Source of the DNA: a virus
Direction: 5' to 3' (one strand)
IMG/VR virus record: IMGVR_UViG_3300027793_000152
Location: 1 to 38,571 of that record
DNA length: 38,571 nucleotides
Shown: in pieces, positions 7,132 to 13,969 of the stretch
Layout: each line of letters starts with the position of its first letter
How positions within the stretch are numbered: the stretch's first letter is position 1
Position numbers and translations under genes: made by a program
Notes under the pieces: generated by a model
What the model saw: only the letters and a program-made list of their open reading frames with translations
Databases searched by the model: none
Told to the model about the DNA's origin: nothing

Positions 7132-7751
7132 TTTCTTCCACCTAACGAGGATAAAGCAATATATAGACCCAATATTCTTTGAGCAAAATGTTGTGCGTAT
7201 CTGTTGACTTGGTCCATGTTATCAAGGTCTTTGTTATTTTTTTCCATATATTTTATAACACCTTGGATAATTTTGTTTTTTGACTCGTCAGCATCTTCTA
7301 AAACCGCTTGGAATTCCTCTTCATCTTCTCTACCTTCACCGTAATAACGGTCTATGTGTTCGCTTCCCGAATAAAGTAACGGATATGCCGCATACATGTT
7401 GATTATACCACTGTCTCTCACTTTATATAGAAATTGTTCTAACCATCTCCAATCGAAATTTTCAAAAACATCCGCATTTTGAGTCATATAATCCCAAGCA
7501 CTATCACGTTGTTCTTGGATATTTTCTTCAGACTTTATTTTTTTCCAAGCATCTGTTGATGTAATCATACTCAACGTACTTCCATTTTCCCATTTCACTG
7601 AAATAATCTTTTCGTCAGGAGACTCAAAAGGGTCTCTCGTTATATTAGTAACAACACCAATAGTTCCTGGCGGAACCGCAGTTTCTTTTTCCATGTGTAG
7701 TAACATTACTACATCTCCAACTTTTAAATCAGGATTAAGCGGACCTTTCAT
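7128..7751 (-). CDS. Hypothetical protein with N-terminal SH3-like barrel
   Basis: 207 residues with ATG at 7751, placed 4 nt after a late-type box. The longer frame to 7805 would run through that box. Residues 8-60 (KVGDVVMLLHMEK, then PPGTIGVVTNI, then ISVKWENGSTLSMI) look like the small SH3-type barrel seen in DUF4314 and KOW-like domains. The rest is helical and acidic, with a conserved-looking IINMYAAYPLLYSGSEH near residue 115. Convergent with thyA, overlapping its stop by 4 nt. The function is unknown. Confidence 0.7.
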   Translation of the reverse strand: MKGPLNPDLKVGDVVMLLHMEKETAVPPGTIGVVTNITRDPFESPDEKIISVKWENGSTLSMITSTDAWKKIKSEENIQEQRDSAWDYMTQNADVFENFDWRWLEQFLYKVRDSGIINMYAAYPLLYSGSEHIDRYYGEGREDEEEFQAVLEDADESKNKIIQGVIKYMEKNNKDLDNMDQVNRYAQHFAQRILGLYIALSSLGGRN

Positions 7752-7755
7752 ACTA

Positions 7756-7763
7756 ATAAATAT
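7756..7763 (-). promoter_or_regulatory. Late-type promoter box (ATATTTAT)
   Basis: ATATTTAT ending 4 nt before the ATG at 7751. It lies 7 bp from the oppositely oriented box at 7771, making a compact divergent late promoter pair. Confidence 0.65.
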
Positions 7764-7770
7764 AACTGGA

Positions 7771-7778
7771 GTATTTAT
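7771..7778 (+). promoter_or_regulatory. Late-type promoter box (GTATTTAT)
   Basis: GTATTTAT ending 6 nt before the ATG at 7785. Confidence 0.65.
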
Positions 7779-7784
7779 AATCGT

Positions 7785-8408
7785 ATGGAATTTATCATAA
7801 GTCAATCACAGTTTCAATTAATATTGAATGAACAAAGAAATGATGATAATCTTTCTAGTTCATTGAAAAAAATGAAGTCGTTTACCAATAACATGGTTGG
7901 TAGAGTTTTGAAAACGTACGACATCAACCTTAAGATGTTTTTAACTTGGGGTACCTCAATTGCAGGATTGGTGATGCCTTTGAACGAATTTTTGAAATCA
8001 GGTGATTTTCAATTGAATGAAAGTGAAAGATATCTTGTGTTGTCGGGTATCGCCTTTTTAATATTTTTTGAAGGTAAGAGAGGGTTTATTAAAGTCATGA
8101 ACACAATCAAAGAAAATGGTTTGGAAGAAGCATTTGATGTTGCTTTATTGAAAGCCTACCAACTCAAAGACTCTTTCACAAAATTTTTAAATTCAACCAA
8201 AGTTATAACAAGTCAGGTTTTGGAAATTGTTTCATACGCATTTTTGATTCCAATAATTGGAGATATTCAAGATATTGCATATGGGGCAACGAATATCACA
8301 GAGTCCGCGGTCTTGATAGCTGAGAGACTAATAGCATCAGGTGCTGTTTTATTATCCAAAGAGATTTTAATTTCTTTGTTCAAAAAACTAATTAAGAGGC
8401 TGTTATAA
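7785..8408 (+). CDS. Predicted membrane-active protein with packaging-type leader
   Basis: 207 residues. The N-terminus MEFIISQSQFQLILNEQ ends in a possible prohead-protease site, L14-N15-E16 before Q17. Downstream are hydrophobic stretches: about 43-64 (MFLTWGTSIAGLVMPL), 80-95 (YLVLSGIAFLIFF), 146-165 (EIVSYAFLIPIIGDI) and 180-205 (SAVLIAERLIASGAVLL). An internal hydrophobic protein with a late promoter and a cleavable leader could be a head protein that acts at the membrane. No family is recognised. Its 3' end overlaps the convergent gene by 17 nt. Confidence 0.7.
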   Translation: MEFIISQSQFQLILNEQRNDDNLSSSLKKMKSFTNNMVGRVLKTYDINLKMFLTWGTSIAGLVMPLNEFLKSGDFQLNESERYLVLSGIAFLIFFEGKRGFIKVMNTIKENGLEEAFDVALLKAYQLKDSFTKFLNSTKVITSQVLEIVSYAFLIPIIGDIQDIAYGATNITESAVLIAERLIASGAVLLSKEILISLFKKLIKRLL

Positions 8409-9147
8409 AAAAATCGGGTTGAATCTTGCCGTATCTTTCTTCTTGTTTAACTCTAATCCCATTTAGTCTATTCACTCTGATAAAAACTTGAGCATATACG
8501 TCCTCAACTTTATCAATTTTTGTTTCAGGTGAAATTACTTCATATATATAGTCTTCCATTTTAGGAAGAAACCAATCTCTATCAACTAAAAGACTCCAAA
8601 GAGTTCCAGCCACATCATTTAGTTTTTCAGGATTTGGTATTACGGGTGTTTTATCTAATTCGAAGTCGGAAAGTTCCATTTTCATATAAAAATTTACGTT
8701 TTCATGAATTCCATCATAAGGAACTTTATCCCAACTTAATCTACAACTCATATCCAAAGTCTTTTCACCCTCGAAAACTGTTATGCCAATCCTTCCGAAT
8801 TCATCGTTACATTTTTTGATAATTTCACTTAGTGATTCTTTATTAATAAATGTAAAAGTATTGTTGAATAGCTCTTTATCGTTAACATCCATAACGATAG
8901 TATACGAATACGTTTTTCCGATAAATTTGTAGGCTTCGTAAATTTGGTCTTGAATTAAACTATCCAACACTTGAGCTATGTAAGATTGATTTTCTTTAGG
9001 AAGAATAACGTTTACGTTGAATCTGAAAGCATCGGCGAACCCTTCTTCAATCTCAATATCAAAGTATTGAAATATAATTCCCTCAAATTCAATTGGGTCC
9101 TTGAAATACTTTTGTAGAAATTTTAATATCCCTTGTAATTCATTCAT
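8392..9147 (-). CDS. Hypothetical protein
   Basis: 251 residues, beginning MNELQGILKFLQKYFKDP and ending QPDFFITAS. Soluble, mixed alpha/beta, acidic. Its ATG overlaps the stop of the upstream metallopeptidase-like gene, so the two are translated together. The segments VYAQVFIRVNRLNGIRV and FRFNVNVILP look like core strands. The layout (short helix, then strands ending in a VNxL segment) is loosely like the 105-residue protein at 13032, but I cannot show homology. Confidence 0.65.
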   Translation of the reverse strand: MNELQGILKFLQKYFKDPIEFEGIIFQYFDIEIEEGFADAFRFNVNVILPKENQSYIAQVLDSLIQDQIYEAYKFIGKTYSYTIVMDVNDKELFNNTFTFINKESLSEIIKKCNDEFGRIGITVFEGEKTLDMSCRLSWDKVPYDGIHENVNFYMKMELSDFELDKTPVIPNPEKLNDVAGTLWSLLVDRDWFLPKMEDYIYEVISPETKIDKVEDVYAQVFIRVNRLNGIRVKQEERYGKIQPDFFITAS

Positions 9148-9728
9148 TTTTCACTGAGTATTTTTTGAATTACTCTTTCGGCTTGGTCTTTATTCATTCT
9201 GTGTTTATGTATGTTTTCGTCGAACCATCTTCTAACCAATGTTTCATAATCAACCCTTTCACCTTTTGACCTCCTTTTGAAACCAGCTCTTTGAGCCTCC
9301 AATTCATGGTGTTGTGTGTAATATTTTTCAGGACTTTTAGGTTCTCGACTCGGAAACTTATAACCTTTTTGATGTTGTTTTATGTGTTCCAATTCGTGTC
9401 TAATTACTTCATTTAACTCACCAACCAAGGGTTGTAATATTTCTTGACCATAACTTGGGTTAGTTATAATTTCCACATAAATTACATCATCATCATTGTA
9501 GTATTCTGCATCTACATCGAATCCATCAACTGATTCGTCAGAGGAAATCTCTAAAAAAATTGAAAAAGAATTGCCCAATTGGGGAAATTCATATTCCATT
9601 TGGTCTTCGTATAAATCTTCAGGAAGACCGTACTCACCGTCTTTTTCCTTTTTAACAATCGTTATAATATCTCTAACGATTGTTCTTACAACATTATCCA
9701 ATTTATCCTCTAATATTAGTTTCTTCAT
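9144..9728 (-). CDS. Predicted zinc metallopeptidase (HExxH) with leader
   Basis: 194 residues. HELEH at 111-115 (VIRHELEHIKQHQKG) is the zincin HExxH motif. A second acidic ligand is likely in the HHELEAQRAG segment at 140-149, where Glu142 or Glu144 follows at normal distance. The N-terminus MKKLILEDKL holds an I-L-E site of the kind cleaved by T4-type prohead protease. A late-type box lies 5 nt before the ATG. The gene overlaps the next by 4 nt. The substrate is unknown. The partial gene at 37522 carries a similar HELKH site, so the phage encodes at least two such proteins. Confidence 0.75.
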   Translation of the reverse strand: MKKLILEDKLDNVVRTIVRDIITIVKKEKDGEYGLPEDLYEDQMEYEFPQLGNSFSIFLEISSDESVDGFDVDAEYYNDDDVIYVEIITNPSYGQEILQPLVGELNEVIRHELEHIKQHQKGYKFPSREPKSPEKYYTQHHELEAQRAGFKRRSKGERVDYETLVRRWFDENIHKHRMNKDQAERVIQKILSEK

Positions 9729-9730
9729 TA

Positions 9731-10165
9731 TTAATAAATACCTCTGAATGGGATTGATAAACCAACTCCGTATCTAAATCCTTCCATGTAATTTACACCA
9801 AAAGTAAAATCTAAACCTTTTTCAGTTTTTGTTAGAATTCTAAGTGGGTAAATTTTAACCCAAATGTCTGGTTTAACGGAGATACTATCTCTGAAAGATT
9901 CAACGAAACCACCCGCCATCAAAGATATTCTATGATTAGTTATGGATAATCCCATTCTGTTAAATCTACTCATTGGTGTGGTGTAAATGTAGGGAGTAGG
10001 AAAAGATGTGAGTAGATATCCACCGAGGTAAAATCCTACCCCGTTTATATCACTATTGTAAGTAACAACCATGGTTTTTTGGTCAGGAACCCACATTACA
10101 TCACTTGTTTGACTGAAAGATTTCAAACAAATTATTAAGAATATTGTCGTTAGAGTTGTTTTCAT
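9731..10165 (-). CDS. Predicted secreted/outer-membrane beta-rich protein
   Basis: 144 residues. MKTTLTTIFLIICLKSFSQ is a Sec signal peptide with a Bacteroidota-style SFSQ cleavage region. The mature part has alternating Gly/aromatic strands and ends in GLSIPFRGIY, with an aromatic last residue as in outer-membrane barrels. It is too short for a full barrel alone, so it may be a small barrel or a periplasmic beta-protein. It has a strong host-type promoter 4 nt upstream, unlike the late-promoter genes next to it. The late box of the downstream metallopeptidase gene lies inside the 3' end of this gene. Confidence 0.7.
   Translation of the reverse strand: MKTTLTTIFLIICLKSFSQTSDVMWVPDQKTMVVTYNSDINGVGFYLGGYLLTSFPTPYIYTTPMSRFNRMGLSITNHRISLMAGGFVESFRDSISVKPDIWVKIYPLRILTKTEKGLDFTFGVNYMEGFRYGVGLSIPFRGIY
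9734..9741 (-). promoter_or_regulatory. Late-type promoter box (GTATTTAT)
   Basis: GTATTTAT ending 5 nt before the ATG at 9728. It lies within the end of the upstream coding region. Confidence 0.65.
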
Positions 10166-10186
10166 AGAACAAAGTTAATAGATTTG
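10156..10186 (+). promoter_or_regulatory. Host-type promoter of tRNA-Ser
   Basis: TTG at 10156-10158, exactly 20 nt, then TAGATTTG at 10179-10186. Transcription would start near 10192, ahead of the tRNA at 10209. It is interleaved with the divergent promoter 10170-10200. Confidence 0.7.
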
Positions 10187-10200
10187 TATTTATTGAACAA
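10170..10200 (-). promoter_or_regulatory. Host-type promoter of the secreted protein gene
   Basis: On the minus strand TTG (10198-10200), exactly 20 nt, then TAACTTTG (10170-10177), ending 4 nt before the ATG at 10165. This predicts a leaderless message. Confidence 0.7.
10186..10193 (+). promoter_or_regulatory. Late-type box upstream of tRNA-Ser
   Basis: GTATTTAT, 15 nt before the tRNA 5' end, overlapping the host-type promoter by one base. It may allow late transcription of the tRNA. Confidence 0.4.
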
Positions 10201-10208
10201 ATAAATTC

Positions 10209-10295
10209 GGAGGTTTGGCAGAGCGGTTGAATGCGTCAGTCTTGAAAACTGAATTACGGGAAACTGTAACTGGGGTTCGAATCCCTGAGCCTCCG
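10209..10295 (+). tRNA. tRNA-Ser (anticodon TGA)
   Basis: 87 nt with a class II fold. The acceptor stem GGAGGTT pairs with AGCCTCC, and the discriminator is G. The anticodon stem TCAGT/ACTGA encloses loop CTTGAAA with anticodon TGA. There is a long variable arm and the T loop is TTCGAAT. The 3' CCA is not encoded. It decodes UCA, a codon common in this AT-rich DNA. A terminator hairpin follows directly, so it is a single-gene transcript. Confidence 0.95.
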
Positions 10296-10297
10296 CA

Positions 10298-10326
10298 AAA
10301 GGTGGATAACTAATCCACCTTTTTTT
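10298..10326 (+). terminator. Rho-independent terminator after tRNA-Ser
   Basis: AAAGGTGGA / TCCACCTTT stem with a 7-nt loop, followed by a T run. Confidence 0.85.
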
Positions 10327-10328
10327 AT

Positions 10329-10359
10329 TTGACTAAAAATTCAATTTAAACTATGTTTT
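10329..10359 (+). promoter_or_regulatory. Host-type promoter variant
   Basis: TTG at 10329-10331, exactly 20 nt, then TATGTTTT (one mismatch to TAnnTTTG) at 10352-10359, 13 nt before the ATG at 10373. Confidence 0.5.
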
Positions 10360-10372
10360 AAAAAAAAAAGTT

Positions 10373-11374
10373 ATGTCTCGAATTGATGAAATGAAAAAAC
10401 AATATCCTGAATTGAATGTGTCTATATTAGACATAATTGTAAATTTGGACACATCGAAAACTTACAAATATACCCCACTTTTATGTAAACTAATCGCAAA
10501 AAGATTGAATTTGAAAAATAACTCTGTCGGGGAAGTTTACAGTGATGTAAAACTAAGATATGAATCTAGTCTTATAAACAGAGGTATTTCTATTATAAAT
10601 CTGACTGATAACGAGTTGTACGTTTACAATATGATTATGGAATATTTCCCTAGCGAAATTTTTTCTACAATCAAAGAGTTCATGTATTTTATGGATAGGA
10701 ATCAAATTGAAAATAATGATGTTACTTCTTATTCAACCATCGATGAAATTAGAGGTGCAATTACTTTAGCATCGATGAAAGAACTTACCAAAGAACTTGA
10801 GGGTCAGGTTATTAAAGAATACGAGGACGATGTGTGGGTGGCAGTTAGACCTTTAACATTCCAAGCTTCAGTGAAATATGGAGCAGGTACAAGATGGTGT
10901 ACCACGTATCAGGCTGAAAAAAATTATTTCGAAAGATATTGGAGAGGTGGGATTCTTTGTTATTTCATCAACAAAAAAACAGGATATAAATTTGCTGGTT
11001 ACAGAAGTTTACCCGATAGAGAAATGAGTTTTTGGAATGCAGCGGATAATCGTGTAGATTATTTGGATTTGGAAATTGATGACTATATGTTCCAAAACAT
11101 AAGAAAAATATTTTCATCTGAATTCACAAACAAAAACCTTTCTTCAGATGAAATTCAGGATTTGGTACATAAAGAATGTATAGACGCATATGAGAAAAAA
11201 GAGATATTAGTTGCAGAACTTCCACAATTAGCAGAATTAGCGGGTGGCGATGTTTTAGAACCAATGGAAGAACCCAATCAAACTTTAAGAGATGCCGCAC
11301 AAAGATATAGGACCATGACTGCCGTACCTATATTCGAGCAACCTGAAATCCCTGTAATCCCTATTAGAGGATAA
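10373..11374 (+). CDS. Phage protein with YGAGTRWCT motif
   Basis: 333 residues. The central part VWVAVRPLTFQASVKYG, AGTRWCTTYQAEKNYFERY and GGILCYFINKKTGYKFAGY (about residues 158-215) matches a motif pattern I associate with uncharacterised proteins of large phages, where a G-x-GTxWCT strand is followed by a strand with (I/L)xYFI. The N-terminus MSRIDEMKKQYPELNV is helical and the C-terminal tail is Pro/Glu-rich with a repeated IPVIPIRG ending. No biochemical function is known to me. Invariant Trp-Cys-Thr next to Arg suggests a binding or catalytic site. It has its own promoter and terminator. Confidence 0.7.
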   Translation: MSRIDEMKKQYPELNVSILDIIVNLDTSKTYKYTPLLCKLIAKRLNLKNNSVGEVYSDVKLRYESSLINRGISIINLTDNELYVYNMIMEYFPSEIFSTIKEFMYFMDRNQIENNDVTSYSTIDEIRGAITLASMKELTKELEGQVIKEYEDDVWVAVRPLTFQASVKYGAGTRWCTTYQAEKNYFERYWRGGILCYFINKKTGYKFAGYRSLPDREMSFWNAADNRVDYLDLEIDDYMFQNIRKIFSSEFTNKNLSSDEIQDLVHKECIDAYEKKEILVAELPQLAELAGGDVLEPMEEPNQTLRDAAQRYRTMTAVPIFEQPEIPVIPIRG

Positions 11375-11379
11375 TATTG

Positions 11380-11403
11380 AACCCACCTATTTGGTGGGTT
11401 TTT
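11380..11403 (+). terminator. Rho-independent terminator
   Basis: AACCCACC / GGTGGGTT stem with loop TATTT, followed by Ts, just after the gene ending at 11374. Confidence 0.85.
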
Positions 11404-11418
11404 AATTACAATAGTTAG

Positions 11419-11426
11419 GTATTTAT
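11419..11426 (+). promoter_or_regulatory. Late-type promoter box (GTATTTAT)
   Basis: GTATTTAT ending 6 nt before the ATG at 11433, directly behind a terminator. Confidence 0.65.
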
Positions 11427-11432
11427 CATAAT

Positions 11433-12200
11433 ATGAGGACACTCAACGAAATATTAGACAAATACAATGTATCTGAGAAAAATGGTTCTTCAGGTAATTT
11501 GAAAGCACTGAAGAAAACTATCGAAGAACTTGAAAAGTTAGACAAAGTTCTACTTTTACCTTGTTCGAACAGATACAATTGGGATTTGGGTAAAATGGAC
11601 ATCCCAAAGTCTACAATTTTGGCGATGGTCATTGACGAGTACCTTGGAGACAAGTCTGTTTTGATTGATGTGCCAGAACTAAAGATTTATCCATGTGAGG
11701 GAAATGTATCAAGAGCCGAGGGTAATTCTTGTGGACTTAAAAAAGCCATGCTAAAGGACAAAACAAAAAACCCATCAGGGGAACACAGATGTTGGGCTAG
11801 TCTAAACAACAAAGACGACGAACTTTGGAAAATATCAAAGGAACTTTTGGAATCTGATGCTGTTATATTTTTCTCATCTGTGAGATGGGGTCAAGCAAAC
11901 ATGTTTTATCAGAAATTGATTGAAAGACTTACATGGTTAGAAAATAGACACACAACTTTGGGTGAGTCTAATATTATCAAAGACATTCAAAGTGGATTTA
12001 TATGTGTAGGACAAAACTGGAAAGGTATCGATGTCGTAGATACTCAGAAAAGAGTACATACATATTATGGATTTAGACCGAATGATAACTTCTATTGGAA
12101 TTGGCAGTTCACAAACAAAATTTCTGACGAGACACAGAAATCTTATAAAGAAGCCTTCCCTAAATTTGTTGAGAAATTTGATTTGAAAGATTTAATTTAA
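11433..12200 (+). CDS. Flavodoxin-fold NAD(P)H-dependent oxidoreductase-like protein
   Basis: 255 residues. Order of elements: a helical leader (MRTLNEILDKYNVSEKNG), a first beta strand KVLLLPCSNRYNWDLGKM (about 38-54), a second strand SVLIDVPELKIYPCEGN, a Cys-rich loop, and then ESDAVIFFSSVRWGQANMFYQKLIERLTWLE (about 143-173). The last part is the (S/T)P-x-W/Y-x-x-x-(S/P)-x-x-(L/F)K segment of FMN-dependent reductases of the flavodoxin fold. ISDE and related C-terminal parts are helical. It probably binds FMN; the electron donor and substrate are unknown. It sits behind a terminator and a late-type box. L-N-E near the N-terminus could be a packaging cleavage site, but this is weaker than in other genes. 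Confidence 0.65.
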   Translation: MRTLNEILDKYNVSEKNGSSGNLKALKKTIEELEKLDKVLLLPCSNRYNWDLGKMDIPKSTILAMVIDEYLGDKSVLIDVPELKIYPCEGNVSRAEGNSCGLKKAMLKDKTKNPSGEHRCWASLNNKDDELWKISKELLESDAVIFFSSVRWGQANMFYQKLIERLTWLENRHTTLGESNIIKDIQSGFICVGQNWKGIDVVDTQKRVHTYYGFRPNDNFYWNWQFTNKISDETQKSYKEAFPKFVEKFDLKDLI

Positions 12201-12769
12201 ACGTCTTTCAAAATTTTCTCAATTTCCTTCCACTTTCTTGTTATTTCCTTTGGGGTTTTTCCTTCAGTTAATATTAATGTTACACCGTCGTTTTTTTTAA
12301 CAGGTACTTTACCTTTGAGTTTTTCGTAAATATTTCCTTCGTCCACCATACCCAAAACACCTTTTGTTTGGTATTTTCTAAGCTTTTTTAAAAAGTCATC
12401 TTTTGTGTAGGGGAGTTTATAATTCTGATTTTTATAAAAGAATCTTCTATCTGTCTCAGGATTAATTAACTCGATTCCATCCTTTCTAATTTTATTTTTT
12501 GTGTGGGCTAACGTTTTGAATATCTTTTCATAATGGTCGTCATTTTTGATATGACCTGAGCAAGATGGGGTCGTTGGGATTTTTTTTGAATGAAGGCTAA
12601 TAACAATATCTTTCAAATCTTCATCTAAAGTATTGTAGAAATTTTTGTTGTTTGGTAACTTAAAATCTCTCGGTGATTCATAAAAGAAAAACCACGGGCA
12701 CTTTTCTGTTTTCAACCAGAAACCTTTGTGAAAATTTTCATGTGGTATAAAATCAGAATTTAAAATCAT
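12197..12769 (-). CDS. Hypothetical basic protein with SCSGH motif
   Basis: 190 residues, last gene of the minus-strand operon that begins with PPK2. The motif KKIPTTPSCSGHI near residues 62-74 recalls the (T)SSCSGR strand of TYW3-like proteins, but the rest does not clearly match. The C-terminal half is Lys-rich (about residues 90-190) and helical. Its stop overlaps that of the flavodoxin-fold gene by 4 nt, and its ATG overlaps the cupin stop by 4 nt. The function is unknown. Confidence 0.65.
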   Translation of the reverse strand: MILNSDFIPHENFHKGFWLKTEKCPWFFFYESPRDFKLPNNKNFYNTLDEDLKDIVISLHSKKIPTTPSCSGHIKNDDHYEKIFKTLAHTKNKIRKDGIELINPETDRRFFYKNQNYKLPYTKDDFLKKLRKYQTKGVLGMVDEGNIYEKLKGKVPVKKNDGVTLILTEGKTPKEITRKWKEIEKILKDV

Positions 12770-13035
12770 GTTAACTCTTCAATTTCGACAACTAATGTCC
12801 CTTTTCCTTTTATAACTCTATGCCAAACAAATTTCGGAATATAAAGTTGTCTCGCATCTTCTAATTTGCTTGGCAATGAATCTTCCATTTGAAATTCCCA
12901 ACCACCTCCTTCAATTACAGTTACTTTTCTGTCCTTCAAGTCTTGATGCCATTTTAACTCCTCGGACTCAACGTCAGGAGTAAAAACTCTTCTAAGTTTG
13001 TTATCTATTATTTCTTGTTGAAATGGGTAGTTCAT
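12766..13035 (-). CDS. Small cupin-like protein
   Basis: 89 residues. H30 in LKWHQDLKDRKVTVIEGGGW, then a Gly-rich turn, YIPKFVWHRVIKGKGTLVVEI with H72 near the end. This matches a single small cupin barrel: strand, H, strand, G-x-G-W, P-x-x-x-x-H-x-(V/I). Only two clear histidines remain, so metal binding is uncertain. It overlaps both neighbours by 4 nt. A sugar- or metal-binding role is typical of the fold; the role here is not known. Confidence 0.6.
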   Translation of the reverse strand: MNYPFQQEIIDNKLRRVFTPDVESEELKWHQDLKDRKVTVIEGGGWEFQMEDSLPSKLEDARQLYIPKFVWHRVIKGKGTLVVEIEELT

Positions 13036-13349
13036 AGTTCCATAACTCCTTTGAGATTGGGTGATTTATTCCAATGTATTTTTACCCTAAAATTTATTGA
13101 AAAAATTTGAAAGAAATTACTTATGTCTCTTTCAATTCCACTTAAAGACATTCTCGGGGTCCAATGCGGTTCAACTTCTATAAAAACATGAATAATCGGT
13201 GGTTGATAGCTACCCTTGAGAATACTTTTTACATTCATAGAAAGGGGTTCACTACGTTCACTATTCGACGCTGGTAAAACAACTGTATCTAAGTAATCTT
13301 GGAGAAATTCTTTGATTCTATCGAATTCCATACCCTTCTTGATTTCCAT
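13032..13349 (-). CDS. Hypothetical protein
   Basis: 105 residues with ATG at 13349, overlapping the TAA of the upstream gene (TAATG). The two extra codons upstream give only a TTG start. Sequence: MEIKKGMEFDRIKEFLQDYL, a variable loop with ASNSERSEPL, then strands PPIIHVFIEVEPHW and INFRVKIHWNKSP. It looks like a small alpha/beta protein. Unknown family. Confidence 0.6.
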   Translation of the reverse strand: MEIKKGMEFDRIKEFLQDYLDTVVLPASNSERSEPLSMNVKSILKGSYQPPIIHVFIEVEPHWTPRMSLSGIERDISNFFQIFSINFRVKIHWNKSPNLKGVMEL

Positions 13350-13966
13350 TACCAAGAGTTTGAGGATGATAATCCCAACTGCTTGGCATATCTTCCGACA
13401 TTACAAGACCAATATCCTGCAGTTGTTCTGTCTTTCTTTTGGTCACATCTGTGTCTTGCTCTGAAAGATTTTGCAGCCCCTTTATTTCTGTTTCTAACTT
13501 TCAATTTCGGGTCACCAAAAGTAACCTTTTTAACACCACCCCCTTTTGATTTAACATATACTGCAAACTTCTTTGGTCCACCAGGTGTTCTGAATGGTTT
13601 ACCTAATTTAACATTTTTACCTCTGTGTTTTGCTTCTTCCAAAACTTCTTCATCATCCAATTCAAATGGGGCGTCTAAGTAAACAATTTCCTCTCCAATT
13701 TTAACTCTTTTACCTAAGTCAGATTCAACCATTAAAGTATCCTCTTCATTCAATTTTATTTTACCTTGTTCCCAAAGATTTCTTACTTCATTAACCAAGC
13801 CAAAATAACCCTTTGAGTACACTCTAAACACATTATCAGTCAATGATAACTCGTTATCTATATGATATTTTAAAGCCTCTGAAATCTCTACTTTATCTAT
13901 AAGAATCAAAGTTTGATTTAATTGTTTTTCTAAAGCCTCTTTAATAATTTGTTTTAAATTTCTCAT
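13349..13966 (-). CDS. Phage protein with C-terminal DUF5872-like domain and packaging-type leader
   Basis: 205 residues. N-terminus MRNLKQIIKEALEKQ: amphipathic, with I8-K9-E10 before A11, a good match to a T4-type prohead-protease site. C-terminal domain, about 115-195: HRGKNVKLGKPFRTPGGPKK, then VTFGDPKLKVR, then AAKSFRARHRCDQKKDRTTA and YWSCNVGRYAKQ. This SFRARHxCDxxKDRxTxxYWSC signature is common in phage structural or head-associated proteins and is listed as DUF5872 to my recollection. The two Cys, His and Asp may bind a metal. It follows PPK2 by 3 nt and is co-transcribed. Confidence 0.7.
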   Translation of the reverse strand: MRNLKQIIKEALEKQLNQTLILIDKVEISEALKYHIDNELSLTDNVFRVYSKGYFGLVNEVRNLWEQGKIKLNEEDTLMVESDLGKRVKIGEEIVYLDAPFELDDEEVLEEAKHRGKNVKLGKPFRTPGGPKKFAVYVKSKGGGVKKVTFGDPKLKVRNRNKGAAKSFRARHRCDQKKDRTTAGYWSCNVGRYAKQLGLSSSNSW

Positions 13967-13969
13967 ATA

